Origin: Pseudomonas entomophila
Lineage (GTDB): Bacteria; Pseudomonadota; Gammaproteobacteria; Pseudomonadales; Pseudomonadaceae
NCBI RefSeq assembly: GCF_029193575.1
Contig: NZ_JARGCS010000056.1
Coordinates: 124,001-188,000, forward strand
DNA length: 64,000 nucleotides
Reading direction: 5' to 3'
Shown: positions 25,684 to 34,050 of the stretch, in pieces
How positions within the stretch are numbered: the first letter of the stretch is position 1
Layout: each line of letters starts with the position of its first letter
Made by a program: the position numbers and the translations under genes
The notes under the pieces: generated by a model
Seen by the model: only the letters and a program-made list of their open reading frames with translations
Databases searched by the model: none
What the model was told of the DNA's origin: nothing

Positions 25684-27107
25684 TGCTGCGACGCCAGGGT
25701 GGTGCTGGGGATGTCCAGGTGCTGGCCGACCTTCAGCTCGTCACTCTTGAGACTGTTGGCATTGCGCACGCTGGCGACGCTGACCTGGTAGCGCACGGCG
25801 ATCATCGCCAGGGTTTCGCCCGGGCGCACGGTGTGCTCGCGCGGGCCCTGGGCGATCTTGCCGGTGTCGCGCAGCCAGGCGATGTAGGTGCCCGGTGGCG
25901 GGTTCTGCTGGAAGAACTGGCGCACGCCGGTGTGGATCGAACGCGCTAGGGCCTGCTGGTGGCCCTTGGTGGCCAGTTTGGCAGCTTCATTGGCGTTGGA
26001 GATGAACCCGGTTTCCACGAGAATCGATGGAATATCCGGCGACTTCAGCACCATGAAGCCAGCCTGCTCCACACGCTGCTTGTGCAGCGAGGTGATGCGC
26101 CCCATGTTGCCGAGCACCTTCTGCCCCACGTTCAGGCTCGAACTGAGGGTGGCGGTCATCGACAGGTCGAGCAGCACCCCGGCGAGCATGCGGTCCTTGT
26201 CGTCGAGGCTGACGTTGCCGGCGCCGCCGATCAGGTCGGAGCGGTTTTCGCTGTCGGCCAGCCAGCGCGCAGTCTCGGACGTGGCGCCACGGTCGGACAG
26301 GGCGAACACCGAGGCGCCGAAGGCGGCCTTGGACGGCGCGGCGTCGGCATGGATCGAGATGAACAGGTCGGCCCCCTTCTTGCGGGCGATCTCGGTGCGT
26401 TTGCGCAACGGAATGAAGTAGTCGCCGGTACGGGTCAACTCGGCGCGGTACCCCTTCTCGGTGTTGATCTGGCGCTGCAGCTCGCGGGCGATCTCGAGCA
26501 CGATGTCCTTCTCGTGCTGCCCGCGCGAGCCGGAGGCACCCGGGTCTTCACCGCCGTGGCCAGCGTCGATGGCGACGACGATGTCACGCTTGCCATTGGG
26601 CACCGGTGGCAGCTTGATCGCCGGTTGCGCCGGCGTCACTGGGACCGCGGGCGGCGTGGGTGGCACCTGCGCCGGCGGCGGGGTCGGGTTGCTGGCGGCG
26701 ACGGCATCGGCCTCCTGGTCGTACAGGTCGACCACCAGGCGGTTGCCGTACTGGGCATTCGGCGCCAGGGTGAAGCTCTTGGGAGTGACGGCCTTGTTCA
26801 GGTCGACCACCACGCGCAGGTCGCTGGGCGTGCGCTGAGCCGAACGCACGCTGGTGATCGGAGTGTTCGAGGTGGAGACGTTCAACGGCGCGGCCAGGGT
26901 CGCGCCGTTGATGTCGATGACCAGGCGATCCGGCGCGCTGAGGGTGAAGACACTGTGCTGCACCGGGCCGGACAGGTCGAACACCAACCGCGTGTTGTCC
27001 GGTGCGCGCCACAGGCGCATGCTCTTGACTTGTGTGACGGCCAGAGCGTCAACGGTCACCGCGGTCAGCAGCAGCCCAACGACGGCGACCAGTGCGCGTA
27101 TGCGCAT
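25680..27107 (-). CDS. amiB: N-acetylmuramoyl-L-alanine amidase (AmiB type)
   Basis: 475-residue periplasmic amidase that splits septal peptidoglycan during daughter-cell separation. Order: signal peptide (about 1-25), AMIN domain (about 28-130), Pro-rich linker, Amidase_3 zinc domain with AIDAGHGGEDPGASG (about 180-194) and the later ETGFISN region, and a C-terminal LysM repeat (HTVRPGETLAMIAVRYQVS). ATG 27107 has GGGGAAAGG just upstream; a GTG four codons earlier is the alternative. Coupled to mutL by an ATGA overlap. Confidence 0.95.
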   Translation of the reverse strand: MRIRALVAVVGLLLTAVTVDALAVTQVKSMRLWRAPDNTRLVFDLSGPVQHSVFTLSAPDRLVIDINGATLAAPLNVSTSNTPITSVRSAQRTPSDLRVVVDLNKAVTPKSFTLAPNAQYGNRLVVDLYDQEADAVAASNPTPPPAQVPPTPPAVPVTPAQPAIKLPPVPNGKRDIVVAIDAGHGGEDPGASGSRGQHEKDIVLEIARELQRQINTEKGYRAELTRTGDYFIPLRKRTEIARKKGADLFISIHADAAPSKAAFGASVFALSDRGATSETARWLADSENRSDLIGGAGNVSLDDKDRMLAGVLLDLSMTATLSSSLNVGQKVLGNMGRITSLHKQRVEQAGFMVLKSPDIPSILVETGFISNANEAAKLATKGHQQALARSIHTGVRQFFQQNPPPGTYIAWLRDTGKIAQGPREHTVRPGETLAMIAVRYQVSVASVRNANSLKSDELKVGQHLDIPSTTLASQQ

Positions 27108-27119
27108 ACCTTTCCCCAC

Positions 27120-27593
27120 TTACTGTTTGTATTCGGCCGCCAGATTGGCGCACCAGGCTTCGCCGCGAGCCCCCTGCGGCGACAGGTTCAGCGAGCGGCC
27201 GCCCGCTTGGGGGCTTATGGTAATGGTCAGGTCGGGCTTTGGCAAAACGCCCGCGCCTTTCTGCGGCCACTCGAACAGGCATAGAGGGTCGCCTTCGAAG
27301 TAGTCGCGTATACCCATGAACTCCAGCTCTTCCGGGTCGACCAGGCGATACAGGTCGAAGTGGTAGGCCCGCACTTCGCCGATTTCGTAGGGTTCTACCA
27401 CGGTAAATGTAGGGCTTTTCACCGGGCCAGTGTGGCCCAGCCCGCGAATCAGACCGCGCGACAGGGTGGTCTTGCCGGCCCCCAGGTCGCCTTCGAGAAA
27501 GATCACGCCGTGGCCACCGGTCACCTCGGCCAGGCGCGCGCCAAAGGCGACGGTGGCTGGCTCATCGGCCAGAAAAAAGGTTATGCCTGACAC
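27120..27593 (-). CDS. tsaE: tRNA threonylcarbamoyladenosine biosynthesis ATPase TsaE
   Basis: 157-residue P-loop protein of the t6A pathway that works with TsaB and TsaD. Walker A is GDLGAGKT (35-42). The following TFTVVEPYEI and the HFDLYRLVDPEELEFMG segment are family hallmarks. The start is GTG 27593, 13 bases inside the 3' end of nnrD and preceded by GGAGG. It ends 12 bases before amiB. Confidence 0.96.
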   Translation of the reverse strand: MSGITFFLADEPATVAFGARLAEVTGGHGVIFLEGDLGAGKTTLSRGLIRGLGHTGPVKSPTFTVVEPYEIGEVRAYHFDLYRLVDPEELEFMGIRDYFEGDPLCLFEWPQKGAGVLPKPDLTITISPQAGGRSLNLSPQGARGEAWCANLAAEYKQ

Positions 27594-28441
27594 GCTGAAT
27601 GTTCCTCCAACAACTCACGTATGACCGGCGCCAGGTCACTGGCCGCCAGCCCTCTACCTTTCACCCCGAGCCGCTCGCCGGCGCAGGCATGCAACCAGAC
27701 GCCCAGGCAGCCCGCTTGCCAGGCGCCGAGGCCCTGGGCCAGCAGCGCTGCCAGCACACCGGCCAGCACATCGCCAAGCCCAGCGCCCGCCATCGCCGGG
27801 TGCCCACGTTCGCACAGCGCCAGCTCCCCGCTGGGCGCGGCCACCAGGGTGCCCGCGCCCTTGAGCACGCAGACGCTGTCGTGCCGCCGTGCAAGCTTGC
27901 GCGCCGCCCCGACGCGGTCGGCCTGCACCGCCTCGGTCGACACCCCGAGCAAGCGCGCGGCCTCGCCCGGGTGCGGCGTCAGGATGCTGCCGCTGGGCAA
28001 CGTCAATGGCGCGCGGGCCAGCAGGTTCAGGGCGTCGGCGTCCCACACTTGCGGCAAGGGCGCATTGGCCACCGCCGACAGCAGGCTGCGGCCCCAGGCC
28101 GCCTGGCCCAGGCCGGGCCCCACCACCAGCACCGAGGCGCGTGCCAGTGCGTCGGTCAACTGATTGGCCGAGTTCGCCCCCAGGCACATGACCTCCGGCA
28201 ACCGCGCAAGGCTTGCCGCGACATGCTCGGGCCGGGTCGCCACGCTGACCAGGCCGGCACCGCAGCGCAACGCCGCCTCGGCACTGAGCAACACGGCGCC
28301 GCCGGTGCCCAGGTCGCCACCGACCACCAGCACATGGCCGAAGTCACCCTTGTGGGCGTCCACGAGGCGTGCGGGCAGGTGCGCGACGGTCAGTGCGCTG
28401 AGCGGTTGCGGCATGTTGTCGGGGTGTTTGGTCCGAGGCAT
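27581..28441 (-). CDS. nnrD: ADP-dependent (S)-NAD(P)H-hydrate dehydratase
   Basis: 286-residue ribokinase-like enzyme that repairs hydrated NAD(P)H at the expense of ADP. GDFGHVLVVGGDLGTGGA near the N-terminus, LVVGPGLGQ, LTPHPGEAARLLG and HPAMAGAGLGDVLAGVLAA are the expected motifs. In many bacteria this domain is fused C-terminally to the NnrE epimerase; here only the dehydratase is present. Start ATG 28441 is likely, but an in-frame ATG nine codons downstream is also possible. Divergent from queG with about 65 bp between them. Confidence 0.92.
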   Translation of the reverse strand: MPRTKHPDNMPQPLSALTVAHLPARLVDAHKGDFGHVLVVGGDLGTGGAVLLSAEAALRCGAGLVSVATRPEHVAASLARLPEVMCLGANSANQLTDALARASVLVVGPGLGQAAWGRSLLSAVANAPLPQVWDADALNLLARAPLTLPSGSILTPHPGEAARLLGVSTEAVQADRVGAARKLARRHDSVCVLKGAGTLVAAPSGELALCERGHPAMAGAGLGDVLAGVLAALLAQGLGAWQAGCLGVWLHACAGERLGVKGRGLAASDLAPVIRELLEEHSACQA

Positions 28442-28506
28442 GGGGTCAAAGGCTCCGATGTCTGGCAGAATTATACGCACCTGAGCCCGTATTGCCTTGT
28501 CCATCC

Positions 28507-29574
28507 ATGTCCGCCTGCACCCCTGACCTCGCCACCCTGGCCCAATCGATCAAGGATTGGGGCCGCGAACTCGGTTTTGCCCACGTAGGCATCGCCGGCA
28601 TCGACCTTGGCGAACACGAACAGCACCTGCAACGCTGGCTCGATGCCGGCTACCAGGGCGAGATGGATTACCTGGCCGCCCACGGCACGAAACGCTCGCG
28701 CCCCGCCGAACTGATCCCCGGCACCTTGCGGGTGGTGTCGCTGCGCATGGACTACCTGCCCGGCGACACGCTGATGGCCCAACGCCTGGCCCAGCCAGAG
28801 AAAGCCTACATCTCGCGCTACGCCTTGGGCCGCGACTACCACAAGCTGGTGCGCAAGCGCGTGCAGCACCTGGCCGACCGCATCCAGGAGGCGATCGGCC
28901 CGTTCGGCTACCGCGCCTTCGTCGACAGCGCCCCGGTGCTGGAAAAGGCCCTCGCCGAGCAGGCGGGGCTGGGCTGGATCGGCAAGAACACCCTGCTGCT
29001 GAACCGCAAGGCCGGCAGCTATTTCTTCCTCGCCGAGCTGTTCGTCGACGTGCCGCTGCCGGTGGATGGCGCCCAGGGCACCGAGCACTGCGGTCGCTGC
29101 CAGGCGTGCCTGGACATGTGCCCGACCAAGGCCTTCGTCGCGCCCTACACCCTGGATGCACGGCGCTGCATCTCCTACCTGACCATCGAGCTCAAGCAGG
29201 CCATTCCGGTGGAACTGCGCCCACTGATCGGCAACCGAGTGTTCGGCTGCGACGACTGCCAGATCGTCTGCCCATGGAACCGCTTCGCCCGCCCCACCGG
29301 CGAGAACGACTTCAAGCCACGCCATGGCCTGGACAACGCGGAACTGGCGACCTTGTTCCTGTGGGACGAGAAGACCTTCCTGGCCCACACCGAAGGCTCG
29401 CCGCTGCGCCGCGCCGGCTACGAGCGCTGGCTGCGCAACCTGGCGGTGGGGCTGGGCAACGCGCCGTCGACAATACCGGTGCTGGAGGCGCTGCGGGCGC
29501 GGCGCGAGCACCCGTCGGCGCTGGTGCGCGAGCATGTGGAATGGGCGTTGGCACAGCACGCCGGCAAAGCCTGA
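28507..29574 (+). CDS. queG: Epoxyqueuosine reductase QueG
   Basis: 355-residue cobalamin-dependent iron-sulfur enzyme for the last step of queuosine synthesis, reducing epoxyqueuosine to queuosine in tRNA wobble position 34. Two [4Fe-4S] motifs are visible: CGRCQACLDMCPTKAF (195-210) and CDDCQIVCPW (248-257), with Cys221 also conserved. The substrate segment AGLGWIGKNTLLL (153-165) is intact. Start ATG 28507, divergent from nnrD; the C-terminal HEAT-like repeats are normal for the family. Confidence 0.96.
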   Translation: MSACTPDLATLAQSIKDWGRELGFAHVGIAGIDLGEHEQHLQRWLDAGYQGEMDYLAAHGTKRSRPAELIPGTLRVVSLRMDYLPGDTLMAQRLAQPEKAYISRYALGRDYHKLVRKRVQHLADRIQEAIGPFGYRAFVDSAPVLEKALAEQAGLGWIGKNTLLLNRKAGSYFFLAELFVDVPLPVDGAQGTEHCGRCQACLDMCPTKAFVAPYTLDARRCISYLTIELKQAIPVELRPLIGNRVFGCDDCQIVCPWNRFARPTGENDFKPRHGLDNAELATLFLWDEKTFLAHTEGSPLRRAGYERWLRNLAVGLGNAPSTIPVLEALRARREHPSALVREHVEWALAQHAGKA

Positions 29575-29607
29575 CACCATGCGCCCCAAAGGGTGGGCGC
29601 ACAGCGC

Positions 29608-30219
29608 TCACTGCTGGTCGTTGTAATGAAACTTGGGCATTTCCCAATGAAACCGGATCGCCAGCAAGCGCACCAGGAACCCGCCGAACAACGTCAGCAA
29701 CATCGCCTGCTCGGCCGGCACCTGGAAGTGCACGCAGCCCAGGTAGAACCACGCGGCGGCGAACGACACGCTGGCATACAGCTCGCGGCGGAACACCAGG
29801 GGGATGTCGTTGCAGAAGATGTCCCGCAGGATGCCGCCGAACACCCCGGTGATCACCCCGCTGATCGACGCCACCAGCATGCCCTGGCCCATCTCCAGCG
29901 CGGTCATGCAGCCGATCAGGGTGAACGCCACCAGGCCCAGGGCGTCGAGCACCAGAAACAGCGAGCGCAGATGGCGCATCAAGGGTGCGATGAAGATCGT
30001 CAGCAGCGCGGCGAAGCTGGTCAGCACCAGGTACTCCGGGTGCTTGACCCACGTCAGCGGGTAATGCCCGAGCAGCACGTCGCGCACCGAGCCGCCGCCC
30101 AGGGCAGTGACGCAGGCGATCAGCACCACGCCGAACCAGTCCATGCCGCGCCGCCCGGCGGACAACGCGCCGGTCATGGCTTCGGCGGTAATGGCGATGA
30201 GGTAGAGCATCAACAACAT
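29608..30219 (-). CDS. Trimeric intracellular cation (TRIC) channel family protein (UPF0126)
   Basis: 203-residue integral membrane protein made of two repeated halves of about three helices each. Each half contains the glycine-rich GGGSVRDVLLGHYP (about 41-54) or GGILRDIFCNDIP (about 126-138) signature of the UPF0126/TRIC family, prokaryotic homologues of the TRIC K+ channels. ATG 30219 begins MLLMLYLIAI, the first helix; upstream in-frame codons give a non-conserved extension. Convergent with queG; physiological role unknown. Confidence 0.9.
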   Translation of the reverse strand: MLLMLYLIAITAEAMTGALSAGRRGMDWFGVVLIACVTALGGGSVRDVLLGHYPLTWVKHPEYLVLTSFAALLTIFIAPLMRHLRSLFLVLDALGLVAFTLIGCMTALEMGQGMLVASISGVITGVFGGILRDIFCNDIPLVFRRELYASVSFAAAWFYLGCVHFQVPAEQAMLLTLFGGFLVRLLAIRFHWEMPKFHYNDQQ

Positions 30220-30302
30220 GGCGCAGGTCCGTGCGGGAAAAGGCGCGCAGTCTACCCAGTCAAGCGGGGCACCAGAAGAGGGCGCCGCGGCGCCCTGGCG
30301 CA

Positions 30303-30845
30303 TCACACCTTGATGAAGTGCTCGCGATAGTGGCGCAGCTCGGCGATGGATTCGCGGATGTCGTCCAGCGCCAGGTGGGTGCTGCCCTTCTTGAAGCTGT
30401 CACGCACCTGCGGCGCCCAGCGCGCGGCCAGTTCCTTCAGGGTCGAGACATCGAGGTTGCGGTAGTGGAAATAGCCTTCCAGCGCCGGCATGTGGCGGTA
30501 CAGGAAGCGGCGGTCCTGGCAGATGCTGTTGCCGCAGATGGGCGACTTGCCCTTGGGCACCCATTGTTCGAGAAACGCCAGCGTCTGGGCCTCGGCCTCG
30601 GCCATGCCCACACGGCTTTCGCGCACGCGCTGGGTCAGGCCCGAAGCGCCGTGGGTGCGGGTGTTCCACTCGTCCATGCGCGCCAGCACGGCATCGCTGT
30701 GGTGGATGGCGATCACCGGGCCTTCGGCCAGGGTGTTCAGCTCGCTGTCGGTGACGATGGTGGCCATCTCGATGATGACGTCGTTGTCCGGGTCCAGGCC
30801 GGTCATCTCCAGATCGATCCAGATCAGGTTCTGTGGGTTCAGCAT
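30303..30845 (-). CDS. orn: Oligoribonuclease
   Basis: 180-residue DEDDh 3'-5' exonuclease that degrades 2-5-nt RNAs and, in pseudomonads, the pGpG produced from cyclic di-GMP, so it is essential or nearly so. Exo I IDLEMTGLDP carries D12 and E14. HHSDAVLARMDEWNTRTHG, GNSICQDRRFL and the final HLALDDIRESI with the catalytic His and Asp are present. ATG 30845 is the family start. Divergent from rsgA across 92 bp. Confidence 0.97.
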   Translation of the reverse strand: MLNPQNLIWIDLEMTGLDPDNDVIIEMATIVTDSELNTLAEGPVIAIHHSDAVLARMDEWNTRTHGASGLTQRVRESRVGMAEAEAQTLAFLEQWVPKGKSPICGNSICQDRRFLYRHMPALEGYFHYRNLDVSTLKELAARWAPQVRDSFKKGSTHLALDDIRESIAELRHYREHFIKV

Positions 30846-30937
30846 GAATAGGCTCCTCGAATAGGCCGCCATATTAGCCTAGTGGAGCATGCTAAACTGC
30901 CTGCCGTTTTCTTTTGCACCGCCAACACGGAACCTTC

Positions 30938-31969
30938 ATGGCCAAACGCCAGCTCAACCGCCGCCAGAACTGGCGCATCGAAAAGATCCAAGGCGAACGC
31001 GCCGCCCGCGCCGCCAAACGTGAGCAGCACGCCCTGCAGGAGCTGGAAGGCGGCGACCTGGGCCCCGAGCAGTTGGGCCTGGTGATCGCCCACTTCGGCG
31101 TCACCGTCGAGGTCGAGGCCCAGGACGGCGAAGCCGCCGGCCAGGTGTTCCGTTGCCACCTGCGCGCCAACCTGCCGGCCCTGGTCACCGGTGACCGCGT
31201 GGTGTGGCGCGCCGGCAACCAGGGCAATGGCGTGATCGTCGCGCAGATGCCGCGCAGCGCCGAGCTGTGCCGGCCGAACAACCACGGCCAGCTCAAGCCG
31301 GTGGCGGCCAACGTCGACCTGATCGTGATCGTCTTCGCCCCGGCGCCGGAGCCCCAGGCCAACCTCATCGACCGCTACCTGGTGGCCGCCGAGCACGCCG
31401 GCATCCGCCCGTTGCTGCTGCTGAACAAGGCCGACCTGATCAACGACGACAACGCGCCGACGCTCAACGCGCTGCTGGCGGTGTACCGTGACCTCGGCTA
31501 TCCGTTGCTGGAGGTGTCCGCGCACCAGGGCGATGGCATGCAACGCCTGCAACAGACGCTGGATGGGCACATCAGTGTGTTCGTGGGGCAATCCGGGGTG
31601 GGCAAGTCGTCGCTGGTCAACAGCCTGCTGCCGGATGCGCAGACCCGTGTCGGCGACCTCTCCGAGTGGTCGGGCCAAGGCACCCATACCACCACCACCG
31701 CGCGGCTCTATCACTTCCCCAATGGCGGCGACCTGATCGACTCGCCGGGCATCCGCGAGTTTGGCCTGGCGCATGTCAGCCGTGACGACGTCGAGGCGGG
31801 GTTCATCGAATTCCGCGACCTGCTCGGCGGCTGCCGTTTCCGCGATTGCAAGCATGACCGCGAACCGGGGTGCGCGCTGCTCAAGGCGCTAGAGGAAGGG
31901 CGGGTGTCGGCGCAGCGGATGCACAGCTACCGCTCGATCGTGGCGAGCCTGACCCAGGACACCTACTGA
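30938..31969 (+). CDS. rsgA: Small ribosomal subunit biogenesis GTPase RsgA
   Basis: 343-residue circularly permuted GTPase that matures the 30S subunit. The basic N-terminal tail (MAKRQLNRRQNWRIEKIQG) and OB fold precede the G domain, with motif order G4 (LLLNKADL), then G1 GQSGVGKSSL, then G3 DSPGIREFGL. The C-terminal zinc knuckle is GGCRFRDCKHDREPGC. ATG 30938 opens the basic tail. Orn and RsgA side by side is the usual gammaproteobacterial arrangement. Confidence 0.97.
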   Translation: MAKRQLNRRQNWRIEKIQGERAARAAKREQHALQELEGGDLGPEQLGLVIAHFGVTVEVEAQDGEAAGQVFRCHLRANLPALVTGDRVVWRAGNQGNGVIVAQMPRSAELCRPNNHGQLKPVAANVDLIVIVFAPAPEPQANLIDRYLVAAEHAGIRPLLLLNKADLINDDNAPTLNALLAVYRDLGYPLLEVSAHQGDGMQRLQQTLDGHISVFVGQSGVGKSSLVNSLLPDAQTRVGDLSEWSGQGTHTTTTARLYHFPNGGDLIDSPGIREFGLAHVSRDDVEAGFIEFRDLLGGCRFRDCKHDREPGCALLKALEEGRVSAQRMHSYRSIVASLTQDTY

Positions 31970-31988
31970 CCCGCAGGCGCCACGCCCC

Positions 31989-32022
31989 TGTAGGAGCGGG
32001 CTTGTCCCGCGCCTGCAAGGTG
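31989..32022. repeat. REP-like hairpin between rsgA and motB
   Basis: CCTGTAGGAGCGGGCTTGTCCCGCGCCTGCAAGG forms an imperfect stem around CTTGT, at the convergent 3' ends of rsgA and motB. Confidence 0.65.
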
Positions 32023-32045
32023 AACGTGCGTTGCTGCGAGCGGGT

Positions 32046-33065
32046 TTAGTTTTCCTTGGTCTCGTCCATCTTCAACACGCCATCCTCGAAGATGTTCAGC
32101 TTCTGGCGCAGCTCACGCGGCTGCATTGGCGCCGAGCCGTCGGCGGGCGCCGCCGAGGAGGCGCCCGGCGTGGCATCGGCCGGCGGTGTCGGGTTGGCCG
32201 GGTCTTGCGGTGCACCCTGCTCGCCTTCGATGTCGCGCTGGGCCTTCTTGGTCAGGACGATGATGTCGATACGGCGGTTCACCGGGTTGAACGGGTTCTC
32301 GCGGTCGAACAGCGACGACGATGCATACCCCACCACTCGCGCCACCTGGCCGTCCGGGTAGCCACCGGCGACCAGCGCGCGACGCGCGGCGTTGGCACGG
32401 TTGGCCGACAGCTCCCAGTTGCCGTAGTCGCCGCTGCCGGCATACGGCTTGGCGTCGGTGTGGCCGCTGACGCTGATCTTGTTCGGCACCGCCTTGATGG
32501 TGTCGGCCATCGCCAGCAGGATGTCCTCGAAGTACGGCTTCAAGCGCGCGCTGCCCAGGTCGAACATCGGCCGGTTCTCGGCATCCATGATCTGGATGCG
32601 CAGGCCGTCCTGGGTGATCTCGAACAGGATCTGGTCCTTGAACTTCTGCAGTTGCGGGTTCGCCTCGACCTTGTTCTGCAATTCCTGCAGCAGCAGGTTG
32701 AGGCGCTCTTGCTCGACCTGCTCGGCCATGCTCTCGATCCGATCCTTGTCCATCTGGATGCTGGTATCGGGGGTCGGCTCGGACTTCTGCTCAGGGTTGA
32801 TGGTCTTTTCCGGCGCCAGCTGCGGCGAGCCACCCAGGTCGATGACGTAGGGCGTGCCGCTCTCGGAGAAACCGATCGGGTCCTTGAAGTAGCCGGCAAT
32901 GGCGATCTTCTGCTCGGGCGTGGCGGTGGACAGCAACCACAGCACCAGGAAGAACGCCATCATCGCCGTGGCGAAGTCGGCAAAGGCGATCTTCCAGGAG
33001 CCGCCGTGGTGGCCGTCGCCATAGCGCTTGACGCGCTTGACGATGATGGGCTGATTGTTCTCCAT
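32046..33065 (-). CDS. motB: Flagellar motor protein MotB
   Basis: 339-residue stator subunit. A basic cytoplasmic N-terminus is followed by one TM (about 26-47) holding Asp30 in FADFATAMMAFF, the proton-binding residue. A plug and linker region follows. The OmpA/PAL peptidoglycan-binding domain (about 155-270) includes SGHTDAKPY and NWELSANRANAARRAL. The C-terminal tail is Pro/Ala/Gly-rich. Follows motA by 3 bases. Confidence 0.95.
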   Translation of the reverse strand: MENNQPIIVKRVKRYGDGHHGGSWKIAFADFATAMMAFFLVLWLLSTATPEQKIAIAGYFKDPIGFSESGTPYVIDLGGSPQLAPEKTINPEQKSEPTPDTSIQMDKDRIESMAEQVEQERLNLLLQELQNKVEANPQLQKFKDQILFEITQDGLRIQIMDAENRPMFDLGSARLKPYFEDILLAMADTIKAVPNKISVSGHTDAKPYAGSGDYGNWELSANRANAARRALVAGGYPDGQVARVVGYASSSLFDRENPFNPVNRRIDIIVLTKKAQRDIEGEQGAPQDPANPTPPADATPGASSAAPADGSAPMQPRELRQKLNIFEDGVLKMDETKEN

Positions 33066-33068
33066 GGC

Positions 33069-33920
33069 TTAGCGACCGCGAACCGCTTGTTCCAGTTCGG
33101 CGAAGCTTGGGCGGTGCGCCGGGTACAGCACCTTGCGCCCGAACTCCACGGCCAACGACGGCGGCATGCCGGAGGCCGAAGCCACCAGGGAAGCCTTGAT
33201 CGCCTCGTAGACGTTCAGCTCTTCCTTGGCATCGTGACGCAGACAGTTGGCCAACGGGCCGAAGAAGCCGTAGGCGGCGAGAATACCGAAGAAGGTACCG
33301 ACCAGCGCCGCGCCCACGTGCAGGCCGATGGACTTCTGGTCGCCATCGCCGAGCGAGGCCATGGTCACCACGATACCCAGTACCGCCGCAACGATACCGA
33401 AGCCAGGCATGGCATCGGCGACGCTGGTCACCGAGTGGGACGGGTGCTCGAGGTCTTCCTTTAGGCTCAGCAGCTCCATGTCGAACAGGCCTTCGAGCTC
33501 GTGCGGCGCCATGTTGCCGGTGGACATGATGCGCAGGTAGTCGCAGACGAACGCGGTCATGCGCGCATCGCCCATCACCGCAGGGTACTTGGCGAAGATC
33601 GGGCTGGCCGCGGGGTCTTCGATGTCGCCCTCGATGGCCATCATGCCTTCGCGACGACTCTTGTTGAGAATCTCGTAGATCAGCCCGAGCACCTCCAGGT
33701 AGAAGGTGTGGGTGAAACGGGTGCCGAACATCTTCAGCGACTTCTTGATTACATGCATCGTCATGTAACCAGGGTTGGCCTGAAGGAATGCACCAAAGGC
33801 GGCCCCGCCGATGATCAGCACTTCGAACGGTTGGATCAGGGCCGCGATCTTGCCGTGGGAAAGCACATACCCGCCGAGCACGCTCGCGAATACGACGATG
33901 ATGCCGATAATTTTAGCCAT
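33069..33920 (-). CDS. motA: Flagellar motor stator protein MotA
   Basis: 283-residue MotA with four membrane segments: about 1-20 and 30-50, then a large cytoplasmic loop containing the charged residues that meet FliG, then a pair at about 170-220. The PGFGIVAAVLGIVVTM segment and the conserved prolines near the channel are visible. Forms the 5:2 stator with MotB. Pseudomonads also carry a MotCD system, which is not in this window. Confidence 0.95.
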   Translation of the reverse strand: MAKIIGIIVVFASVLGGYVLSHGKIAALIQPFEVLIIGGAAFGAFLQANPGYMTMHVIKKSLKMFGTRFTHTFYLEVLGLIYEILNKSRREGMMAIEGDIEDPAASPIFAKYPAVMGDARMTAFVCDYLRIMSTGNMAPHELEGLFDMELLSLKEDLEHPSHSVTSVADAMPGFGIVAAVLGIVVTMASLGDGDQKSIGLHVGAALVGTFFGILAAYGFFGPLANCLRHDAKEELNVYEAIKASLVASASGMPPSLAVEFGRKVLYPAHRPSFAELEQAVRGR

Positions 33921-34050
33921 AAGTTGGAAGCACTTACTGTCGTGGTCAGGGTCAGGGGCGGAAGCTTTTAAACTCTTCTTCTACTTATCGGCAGAACTGC
34001 GCCAGACTATAGCCACTCAAAGCGAAAAGCCAGTTTGGACCGATGTCAAA